NCBI GenBank assembly: GCA_002304785.1
Contig: DBMG01000064.1
Coordinates: 2,298-10,644 of the forward strand
Length of the DNA: 8,347 nt
Source: Candidatus Accumulibacter sp. UBA704
GTDB lineage: Bacteria; Pseudomonadota; Gammaproteobacteria; Burkholderiales; Rhodocyclaceae
Direction of reading: 5' to 3'
The stretch's first letter is position 1, and every line of letters begins with the position of its first letter. The position numbers and the translations under genes are program-made. This document shows, piece after piece, positions 1-8,347 of the stretch. The notes under the pieces are model-generated. The model made no database searches, was not told the origin of the DNA, and worked only from the letters and a program-made list of their open reading frames with translations.

Positions 1-62
1 GCGGTCTTAATGACGCGGCAGGCGATTTCCCCGCGATTGGCAATCAGTAACTTGCTGAACAT
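1..62 (-). CDS. pccA: Propionyl-CoA carboxylase alpha (biotin carboxylase) subunit, N-terminal fragment
   Basis: Only the first 20 codons are inside the window; the gene continues past the left edge. The visible peptide reads MFSKLLIANRGEIACRVIKT. The pattern K-x-L-I-A-N-R-G-E-I-A-x-R is the hallmark start of biotin carboxylase domains (AccC, PccA, MccA families), which carboxylate biotin using ATP and bicarbonate. The start codon at 62 is supported by an AAGGAG ribosome binding site 5 nt upstream. The family is clear from sequence. The choice of the propionyl-CoA enzyme rests on the upstream pccB on the same strand, 94 nt away. It could instead be a free-standing AccC-type protein or an alpha subunit with a fused biotin carrier domain; the fragment cannot decide. 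Confidence 0.85.
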   Translation of the reverse strand, partial: MFSKLLIANRGEIACRVIKT

Positions 63-67
63 TCGAT

Positions 68-73
68 CTCCTT
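68..73 (-). promoter_or_regulatory. Ribosome binding site of pccA
   Basis: On the minus strand the sequence is AAGGAG, followed by 5 nt (ATCGA) and ATG. It is a strong Shine-Dalgarno match and fixes the pccA start at 62. Confidence 0.8.
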
Positions 74-88
74 GACCCCGCTGCGGAA

Positions 89-121
89 GCAGGCGGACCG
101 CTCGGCGTCGGTACCTCCTGC
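89..121. other. Imperfect hairpin in the pccB-pccA spacer
   Basis: Two paired blocks flank an 8-nt loop: GCAGG (89-93) pairs with CCTGC (117-121), and ACCG (97-100) pairs with CGGT (109-112). There is an internal mismatch of 3 versus 4 nt. No run of T follows on the minus strand, so it is unlikely to be a full intrinsic terminator. It may affect mRNA stability or the ratio of the two subunits, or be chance in GC-rich DNA. The rest of the 94-nt spacer shows nothing. Confidence 0.25.
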
Positions 122-156
122 GGATGAATTGGCTTTCGAGCCCACGGGTGAAATTC

Positions 157-1689
157 TCACAGGGGAATGTTGCCGTGCTTGCGCCACGGATTCTCGAGTT
201 GCTTGTCGGCCAGCATGGCCAGAGAACGACAGATTCTCTTGCGCGTTTCGTGCGGCATGATGACGTCGTCGATGAAGCCGCGTGCGCCGGCAACGAAGGG
301 GGTGGCGAATTTTTTCTTGTACTCGACTTCGCGCTGCGCCAGTTTGTCTGGATCGTTCTTTTCCTCGCGGAAAATGATCTCGACAGCGCCTTTCGGACCC
401 ATCACCGCAATTTCAGCCGTAGGCCAGGCGAAGTTGACGTCGCCGCGCAAATGCTTCGAGGCCATCACGTCGTAGGCGCCGCCATACGCTTTTCTGGTGA
501 TAATGGTTACTTTTGGAACCGTGCATTCGGCGTAGGCATAAAGCAGTTTGGCACCATGCTTGATGATGCCGCCGAACTCCTGAGCCGTCCCGGGCATGAA
601 ACCGGGAACATCGACGAAGGTGACCACCGGAATGCCGAACGCGTCGCAAAAACGGACGAAACGTGCGGCCTTCGTCGAGCTTTTTATGTCGAGACAGCCA
701 GCCATGACGAGTGGCTGGCTGGCGACAAAACCGACCGGCGATCCATCCATCCGTCCGAAGCCAATCACAATGTTGCGGGCGAAGTCCGGTTGCAACTCGA
801 AAAAATCGCCGTCGTCGACGATCTTCAGGATCAGTTCCTTGATGTCGTATGCCTTGTTCGGATTATCCGGAACCAGCGTGTCGAGTGAAAAATCGAGCCG
901 TTCGGCAGGGTCCTGTGCAGGCCAGGTCGGTGGCTTCACCCGGTTGCTCGCGGGCAAGAAACCAAGAAAACGGCGAATGACCATGAGCGCTTCGACATCG
1001 TTTTCGAAGGCCAGATCGGCGACGCCCGACGTGCTAGTGTGCGTGACGGCGCCGCCCAGGTCTTCGGCGCTGACATCCTCGTGCGTCACCGATTTGACGA
1101 CCTCCGGTCCGGTGACGAACATATAGGATGAGTCCTTGACCATGAAGATGAAATCGGTCAGCGCCGGGCTATACACGGCACCACCGGCACACGGCCCCAT
1201 GATGAGCGAGATCTGCGGGATGACGCCGGAAGCCAGCATGTTGCGCTGGAATATCTCCGCATAACCGCCCAGCGAGTCGACACCTTCCTGAATACGCGCG
1301 CCGCCGGAGTCGTTAATACCAATGATCGGAGCGCCAACCTTGATCGCATGATCCATCAGTTTACAGATTTTCTGCGCGTGTGCTTCCGAGAGGGACCCGC
1401 CGAAAACGGTAAAGTCCTGAGAGTAGACGAACATCAGACGGCCGTTGATCGTGCCGTATCCAATGACTACGCCGTCGCCCGGAATCTGTTTTTGCGACAT
1501 GCCGAAGTCTGCGCACCGATGCTCCTTGAACATGTCCCACTCTTCAAACGAGCCGGTGTCGAGCAACAACTCAATCCGCTCGCGCGCGGTCAGCTTGCCT
1601 TTGGCGTGTTGGCCCTCGATGCGTTCTTGTCCGCCACCAAGGCAGGCAGCCTGTCTCTTGTCGGCCAATTGGCGAATGATATCGTTCAT
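157..1689 (-). CDS. pccB: Propionyl-CoA carboxylase beta subunit (carboxyltransferase)
   Basis: This 510-residue protein is the cytoplasmic carboxyltransferase half of propionyl-CoA carboxylase. It moves the carboxyl group from carboxybiotin to propionyl-CoA to give (S)-methylmalonyl-CoA, the entry to the methylmalonyl pathway for propionate, odd-chain fatty acids and some amino acids. It begins MNDIIRQLADKRQAACLGGG and has KGKLTARERI shortly after, both typical of PccB. The N-terminal crotonase-like half carries the DSGGARIQEG oxyanion loop (residues 127-136). The C-terminal half carries PGFMPGTAQEFGG and AYGGAYDVM. Asp407 in the last motif corresponds to Asp422 of Streptomyces coelicolor PccB, known to favour propionyl-CoA over acetyl-CoA, so propionyl specificity is likely. 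An in-frame ATG 16 codons upstream (at 1737) is rejected: its extra peptide does not fit the family, while the start at 1689 has a good GAGGGG site and gives the usual family length. It is the first gene of an operon with pccA. No frameshift or missing motif was seen. Confidence 0.93.
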   Translation of the reverse strand: MNDIIRQLADKRQAACLGGGQERIEGQHAKGKLTARERIELLLDTGSFEEWDMFKEHRCADFGMSQKQIPGDGVVIGYGTINGRLMFVYSQDFTVFGGSLSEAHAQKICKLMDHAIKVGAPIIGINDSGGARIQEGVDSLGGYAEIFQRNMLASGVIPQISLIMGPCAGGAVYSPALTDFIFMVKDSSYMFVTGPEVVKSVTHEDVSAEDLGGAVTHTSTSGVADLAFENDVEALMVIRRFLGFLPASNRVKPPTWPAQDPAERLDFSLDTLVPDNPNKAYDIKELILKIVDDGDFFELQPDFARNIVIGFGRMDGSPVGFVASQPLVMAGCLDIKSSTKAARFVRFCDAFGIPVVTFVDVPGFMPGTAQEFGGIIKHGAKLLYAYAECTVPKVTIITRKAYGGAYDVMASKHLRGDVNFAWPTAEIAVMGPKGAVEIIFREEKNDPDKLAQREVEYKKKFATPFVAGARGFIDDVIMPHETRKRICRSLAMLADKQLENPWRKHGNIPL

Positions 1690-1696
1690 GAAGAAA

Positions 1697-1702
1697 CCCC
1701 TC
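1697..1702 (-). promoter_or_regulatory. Ribosome binding site of pccB (decides the start)
   Basis: GAGGGG on the minus strand lies 7 nt before the ATG at 1689. It supports the start giving a 510-residue protein over the longer in-frame option at 1737. Confidence 0.7.
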
Positions 1703-1721
1703 ACATAAACATGGCGATGTG

Positions 1722-1742
1722 ACTGAACGACCTGCATTCAGT
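1722..1742. promoter_or_regulatory. Inverted repeat in the pccB leader, possible operator
   Basis: ACTGAA (1722-1727) and TTCAGT (1737-1742) form a perfect 6-bp inverted repeat with a 9-nt spacer. It lies 33-53 nt upstream of the pccB start and is followed by the 8-bp palindrome TCAATTGA (1743-1750). The position suits a repressor operator, but arms this short arise by chance, and no regulator gene is visible here. Confidence 0.25.
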
Positions 1743-1851
1743 TCAATTGAGACACAATCCTGGCCAGATGCGCCGAACCAAAATGGATTTCCCAAGTCGA
1801 TCCTGTATCCGGGGGAAACCTATCACCATATTGCGCGTTACGTGTTTCGTT

Positions 1852-1898
1852 CCTAATACGGCAGTCCCTAATTAGGCCGCAACATCATAAATTTTATG
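1852..1898. promoter_or_regulatory. Cluster of AT-rich palindromes, candidate regulator binding region
   Basis: CCTAAT occurs at 1852-1857 and again 15 nt later at 1867-1872, where it is part of the perfect 10-bp palindrome CCTAATTAGG (1867-1876). Ten nt further is the palindrome CATAAA-T-TTTATG (1886-1898). Such an AT-rich, dyad-dense patch stands out against GC-rich surroundings and lies about 160-210 nt upstream of pccB. Binding of a transcription factor is an inference; no known consensus was assigned. Confidence 0.35.
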
Positions 1899-1903
1899 GC
1901 TCC

Positions 1904-1923
1904 CATGCTCTCATGCTCTCATG
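1904..1923. repeat. 8-bp tandem repeat, 2.5 copies
   Basis: CATGCTCT occurs twice in direct succession (1904-1911, 1912-1919), followed by a partial copy CATG (1920-1923). It directly follows the palindrome cluster. It could be a slippage product or a set of helically offset binding sites; its role is unknown. Confidence 0.7.
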
Positions 1924-1959
1924 ATTAATAGCCTCTGGCGCAGATCTGCAATGACTGTG

Positions 1960-1988
1960 TTGGGTCGGGAGTGCGGTTCCCCGATAGA
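1960..1988 (+). promoter_or_regulatory. Weak sigma70-like promoter candidate for the signalling genes
   Basis: TTGGGT (1960-1965) and GATAGA (1983-1988) are separated by 17 nt. The -35 element matches four of six consensus bases and the -10 only about three, so the match is poor. Transcription from here would give a leader of roughly 370 nt. Confidence 0.15.
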
Positions 1989-2027
1989 GTATGAAAAACG
2001 CTATTTCAACCGGCTGACGAGTGTCTA

Positions 2028-2140
2028 GAAAAACCGGGGCGATTCAGTCCGCGACTTGAGCAGTGACCGGACAGACACCCGCGCTTGCCCGGCCGACGAC
2101 CATTCGCTCAGCGGTCAGGCGTCCGGGCCGAAAAACCGGG
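2028..2140 (+). repeat. 11-bp direct repeat pair GAAAAACCGGG
   Basis: GAAAAACCGGG occurs at 2028-2038 and identically at 2130-2140, 102 nt apart start to start. Both copies are upstream of the kinase gene. They may be paired binding sites or coincidence; nothing else in the flanks is shared. Confidence 0.3.
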
Positions 2141-2221
2141 TCTCATCACGTTTTTTTGGCGCGATAGACACAGACAACTCGCGAAACATTTCACATCGCT
2201 TCTCGCTGACCATTCTTTACA

Positions 2222-2251
2222 TTCATTTGTGGTAAGTTGTCGTCGTAAAAT
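2222..2251 (+). promoter_or_regulatory. Weak sigma70-like promoter candidate close to the kinase gene
   Basis: TAAAAT (2246-2251) matches the -10 consensus at five of six bases. TTCATT (2222-2227), 18 nt upstream, matches the -35 consensus at only three. The local AT-rich stretch is unusual for the region. It would give a leader of about 110 nt. Confidence 0.25.
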
Positions 2252-2286
2252 GAAAACCTCCCGGGCCTCCTGTGCTTCATGGCACG

Positions 2287-2301
2287 TGTTGCAGCGCAAC
2301 A
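2287..2301. promoter_or_regulatory. Inverted repeat TGTTGC-AGC-GCAACA, possible operator
   Basis: There are perfect 6-bp arms (2287-2292 and 2296-2301) around a 3-nt centre, 66 nt before the kinase start. The compact dyad resembles a dimeric repressor site or a short hairpin in the leader. No specific regulator can be named. Confidence 0.25.
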
Positions 2302-2354
2302 GAAGAGAGAGCAAGGCTCGGATCACTTCAAGTTTGCGTGCCCGAAACGGCTTC

Positions 2355-2360
2355 AGGTGG
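2355..2360 (+). promoter_or_regulatory. Ribosome binding site of the hybrid kinase (decides the start)
   Basis: AGGTGG followed by 6 nt and ATG at 2367. This is the only good Shine-Dalgarno match before an in-frame ATG near the first hydrophobic segment. The in-frame ATGs at 2085 and 2250 lack one. Confidence 0.7.
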
Positions 2361-2366
2361 CCAGAC

Positions 2367-5597
<3,231 letters not shown>

Positions 5598-5600
5598 AAA

Positions 5601-8347
5601 ATGAAACTTCCCAAAGGGCGACCGTGGCGACTGGCCGCTCTCATCACCGCTAATGTCGCAGTCATCACACTCGTCGTTATCGGCCTCAGTCAGCTTTATG
5701 AGCGAACCAACCGCGAGGCCGAAATTCGCAGCCAGAACATCGCCTTGGCGGTGGATCTGCAGTTAAGCAATGAAATCAGCAAGATCGATCTTTCGCTTCA
5801 AACCGTGGCGGCCGAACTTGACCACAATCGCAGGAAAGACAAGACCGAGCACGAGAAACTCGTAAAAGCATTGATTGCGCGGCAGAAAGCCGCACTGCCG
5901 GAAGCCGAAGCGTGGAGCATCACCGACGCAGAGGGAACAATCCTCTTCCATGAAGGCAACGGAACAACGCCCTCATTCACTACGGCCGATCGCGATTATT
6001 TTCTTAACCTCAAATCCGGCCGGATAACGGGACTGGCCACTTCCAAGCCGCTCAAGAGTCGACTGACCGGAAACTGGGTGGTCATACTCGCGCGTGCCTT
6101 CAGAGACTCGGAAGGCCGGTTTGACGGGGTCGTCGTCGTGCCGTTGCCGGTGAAAAGTCTCAACCGGATGCTGCAAGGCTTTGAACTGGGAAAGCGTGGC
6201 GTCATTGACCTGCGCGACGCCGATATGGGATTGATAACCCGCTTTCCGGAGCGTCAGGGCAACTATCAGGCTTCGATTGGTGATTCTCGCGTCTCCCGGA
6301 CCTTACTGGACCGACTGGCGGCCGGTCAGACCCAGGGAACCTACCATGCCATCGCACCGTTCGACAATCTCGACCGGGTATCCAGTTTCCGTACTCTCAG
6401 CAATGCTCCGATCCATGTGCTGGCCGGAATATCGAAAGAGGATTTTCTCGAAGAATGGTGGAATACCGCGTGGCAAGTTACCGGTGTCGTGTTCATTCTC
6501 CTGGTCGCGTGCAACGCGGCGGTCGTGTTGTTCTATCGGCAATGGCGCTTGCAGCAGCAAACTGCGCTTGCCTTGCGCGAAGGCAACACCCGCCTCGAAA
6601 CGTCATTGCAACACTTGCGCGAGCGTGACGACGCCCTGTTGGCAGCTCAAGAGGCAGGACTTCTGGGAACATATTCACTGGATATTGCATCGGGGAATTG
6701 GGTGTGCTCCGAGCAAATGGACGCTATTTTCGGCATCGATGCGGACTTTCCGCACACCGTCGAAGGCTGGGAGCAGTTGATGCATCCTGACGACCGCAGC
6801 AGGATGATCCGGTACTTTTCCACCGAGGTTGTTGAAAAGCGCGGGGCTTTCGATCAGGAGTATCGCATTGTCCGCCCATGCGACGGCCGGGTAGCGTGGG
6901 TCCATGGTTTGGGCCGGCTCGATCTGGATCCTGCCGGCCAGCCGGTGCGCATGAGCGGAACCATCCAGGACGTGAGTGCCCGGCGCGCTGCCGATGACCG
7001 CTTGCATTTGGCTCAGGAAGTATTCCTGAACACGACGGAAGGGGTCTTGATCACCGACAACCATGGGACCATTCTCGAAACCAATCCGGCATTCACGCGG
7101 ATTACCGGGTATTCGGCCGAAGAGGCCAAGGGTCAGAATCCGCGCATTCTGAAGTCCGGTGCTCAAGATGCAGAATTCTACGTTACGCTGTGGAGAGTCC
7201 TTCTCACGACCGGGCGCTGGGATGGCGACCTCGTCAACCTCCGCAAGGGCGGAGTGGCGTATGTCCAGCACACTCGCATTTTCTCGATCTACGATGCCAA
7301 TGGCAATATTGTACGCTTTGCCGCTGTGATTTCAGATATCACCCGATTCAAGGAAAACCAGCGGCGTCTTGAACATCTGGCCTTCTTCGATGCCCTTACC
7401 GGCCTGCCGAACAGAACGTTGCTAGCCGAGCGGATGCGCCAGGCCATGCTTGAATGCCGCCAACATACTGGCCGGCTATTGGCAATTTGCTGTCTCGACC
7501 TTGACGGATTCAGGGACATCAACGAGCGCCTGGGGCACCATATCGGCGATCGGTTTCTTGTGGAGGTTGCCCAACGCCTGAGCCGCTGTGCAGGTGCCGG
7601 CGACACCGTTGCCCGCCTCGGTGGCGACGAATTTGTCGTGCTCTTCTGCGTACTGGAGGACCAGAGCGATGCGGCCAAAGCCGTTACCCGCCTTCTGGCG
7701 ACGTCGGAGGAAGCGTACACACTGGACGGCTTCCACGCCGAAATTACCCTGAGCATCGGCGTAGCCTTGTATCCCGCGGCCGACACCGAGGAACCGGATG
7801 TCCTCCTGCGCCAAGCCGATCAGGCCATGTACGACGCCAAACGGCATGGGAAGAACCGAATGTGCTTCTTCGACGTGGAAAGCGAACGGGACCAGCGCGA
7901 ACATCAGGCGTTCCACGACCGTCTCGTCGAGGCACTGGCGCAAGGGGAGTTCCGGCTTCACTATCAGCCCAAGGTCTCCCTGCGCAGCGGTTCCGTCACT
8001 GGCGTGGAAGCTTTGCTGCGCTGGCAGCACCCGGAGCGCGGCCTCCTACCGCCAATGGAATTCCTGCCGGCCATCGAGACTTCCGATCTGACGTTCCCCT
8101 TGGGCGAATGGATTCTGCACGAAGCGCTGCGCCAGCAACGGCGCTGGCAGACTCAAGGGCTGTCGATCAACATGAGCGTCAACCTCTTCGGCCTCCATCT
8201 GCAACGCGCGGATTTCGTCGAACGCCTAGACGCCATTTTGCGCGAACATCCCGACGTCGATCCCCGTACTCTTGAACTGGAAGTTGTCGAAACAACGGCC
8301 CTGGAAAACCTGGAAGAGGTTACGGCGCGCATCCGTGGTTGCATGGA
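5601..8347 (+). CDS. Membrane-bound cyclic-di-GMP protein, CACHE-PAS-PAS-GGDEF-EAL (3' end beyond window)
   Basis: The frame is open from ATG at 5601 to the right edge (915 codons plus 2 nt) with no stop. Visible parts: membrane segment 11-32; periplasmic dCACHE-like sensor (about 33-290, ADRDYF at 129-134, EGRFDGV, TRFPE); membrane segment 293-312; short coiled coil; PAS1 with PAC-like end (about 346-465, WEQLMHPDDR, GTIQDVSARR); PAS2 (about 474-590, NPAFTRITGYS, SDITRFKE); GGDEF domain (about 594-757) with DALTGLPNR, CLDLDGF (Asp633) and intact GGDEF at 674-678; EAL domain from about 770 with EALLR (Glu803, Arg807), Asn861 and LELEVVET (Glu897). The GGDEF half should make cyclic-di-GMP from GTP and the EAL half should hydrolyse it; both look catalytically intact as far as seen, but the DDFGTG part of EAL lies outside. 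The inhibitory RxxD site before GGDEF is absent (Gly665 and Asp668). The gene starts 3 nt after the kinase stop with only a weak GAGAG upstream, so translation is probably coupled. The sensor is related to that of the kinase. Net activity and ligand cannot be told. Confidence 0.92.
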   Translation, partial: MKLPKGRPWRLAALITANVAVITLVVIGLSQLYERTNREAEIRSQNIALAVDLQLSNEISKIDLSLQTVAAELDHNRRKDKTEHEKLVKALIARQKAALPEAEAWSITDAEGTILFHEGNGTTPSFTTADRDYFLNLKSGRITGLATSKPLKSRLTGNWVVILARAFRDSEGRFDGVVVVPLPVKSLNRMLQGFELGKRGVIDLRDADMGLITRFPERQGNYQASIGDSRVSRTLLDRLAAGQTQGTYHAIAPFDNLDRVSSFRTLSNAPIHVLAGISKEDFLEEWWNTAWQVTGVVFILLVACNAAVVLFYRQWRLQQQTALALREGNTRLETSLQHLRERDDALLAAQEAGLLGTYSLDIASGNWVCSEQMDAIFGIDADFPHTVEGWEQLMHPDDRSRMIRYFSTEVVEKRGAFDQEYRIVRPCDGRVAWVHGLGRLDLDPAGQPVRMSGTIQDVSARRAADDRLHLAQEVFLNTTEGVLITDNHGTILETNPAFTRITGYSAEEAKGQNPRILKSGAQDAEFYVTLWRVLLTTGRWDGDLVNLRKGGVAYVQHTRIFSIYDANGNIVRFAAVISDITRFKENQRRLEHLAFFDALTGLPNRTLLAERMRQAMLECRQHTGRLLAICCLDLDGFRDINERLGHHIGDRFLVEVAQRLSRCAGAGDTVARLGGDEFVVLFCVLEDQSDAAKAVTRLLATSEEAYTLDGFHAEITLSIGVALYPAADTEEPDVLLRQADQAMYDAKRHGKNRMCFFDVESERDQREHQAFHDRLVEALAQGEFRLHYQPKVSLRSGSVTGVEALLRWQHPERGLLPPMEFLPAIETSDLTFPLGEWILHEALRQQRRWQTQGLSINMSVNLFGLHLQRADFVERLDAILREHPDVDPRTLELEVVETTALENLEEVTARIRGCM

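Larger units (their letters stand above)
1690..2366. other. Divergent intergenic region, 677 nt, no gene seen
   Basis: This stretch separates the minus-strand pcc operon from the plus-strand signalling genes and must hold both promoters. No frame here gives a credible protein: reading frames that cross it are Arg/Ser/Cys-rich and lack recognisable motifs, including the 94-codon in-frame extension of the kinase gene from 2085. It contains an AT-richer patch with short palindromes (about 1850-1930), an 8-bp tandem repeat, an 11-bp direct repeat and several weak sigma70-like matches, listed separately. I saw no tRNA, intrinsic terminator or recognisable riboswitch. A small RNA cannot be excluded. 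Confidence 0.6.

Noticed and set aside
124..888. Plus-strand open frame of 254 codons
   Set aside because: It lies antisense inside pccB, which has unmistakable family motifs; it is a shadow of GC-rich codon use.
1690..1737. 16-codon N-terminal extension of PccB
   Set aside because: The extra residues are not typical of PccB, and GAGGGG plus the normal family length support the start at 1689.
2280..2293. Sigma54-like element TGGCACG...TTGCA
   Set aside because: The GG and GC elements are 2 nt closer than the strict -24/-12 spacing allows.
2085..2366. In-frame N-terminal extension of the kinase (94 codons)
   Set aside because: The peptide is rich in Arg and Ser with no family similarity, precedes the first membrane helix, and neither ATG at 2085 nor 2250 has a ribosome binding site. 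ATG 2367 has AGGTGG at good spacing.
6675..7271. Minus-strand open frame of 198 codons
   Set aside because: It is antisense to the two PAS domains of the GGDEF/EAL gene, with no recognisable domain.

Overview
The window looks like chromosomal DNA from a Gram-negative proteobacterium, most likely a betaproteobacterium (Rhodocyclales-like is a guess). The reasons are a PccB of the 510-residue proteobacterial type, large membrane-anchored hybrid kinase and GGDEF/EAL proteins in the style common in that class, and a moderately high G+C coding bias. No transposase, phage gene, CRISPR array, rRNA or tRNA was seen.

Layout. The left part (1-1689) is a minus-strand operon. It holds the complete beta (carboxyltransferase) subunit of propionyl-CoA carboxylase (pccB) and, after a 94-nt gap, the first 20 codons of the biotin-carboxylase subunit (pccA), which runs off the left edge. 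Bases 1690-2366 are a long divergent intergenic region (677 nt) with no convincing gene but with several short palindromes, an 8-bp tandem repeat and weak promoter-like sequences. The right part (2367-8347) is a plus-strand pair of large signalling genes only 3 nt apart. The first is a 1076-residue hybrid sensor histidine kinase (membrane segments, periplasmic CACHE-type sensor, HisKA, HATPase, REC1, REC2, Hpt). The second is a membrane protein with a CACHE-type sensor, two PAS domains, GGDEF and EAL. It is still open at the right edge (915 codons seen).

How they work together. PccA and PccB form the biotin enzyme that carboxylates propionyl-CoA to methylmalonyl-CoA. In the signalling pair, the two periplasmic sensor domains are recognisably related to each other (shared DRDYF, GRFxGV and RFP motifs at equivalent places). 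The likely picture is one duplicated sensor module feeding two outputs: a phosphorelay (His447 to Asp876 to His1017, then an unseen response regulator) and cyclic-di-GMP turnover. Any regulatory link between the signalling pair and the divergent pcc operon is only a hypothesis.

No clearly novel system is evident. The points most worth a second look are the paired-sensor arrangement, the degenerate first receiver of the kinase, the missing inhibitory site in the GGDEF domain, and the palindrome-rich divergent intergenic region.
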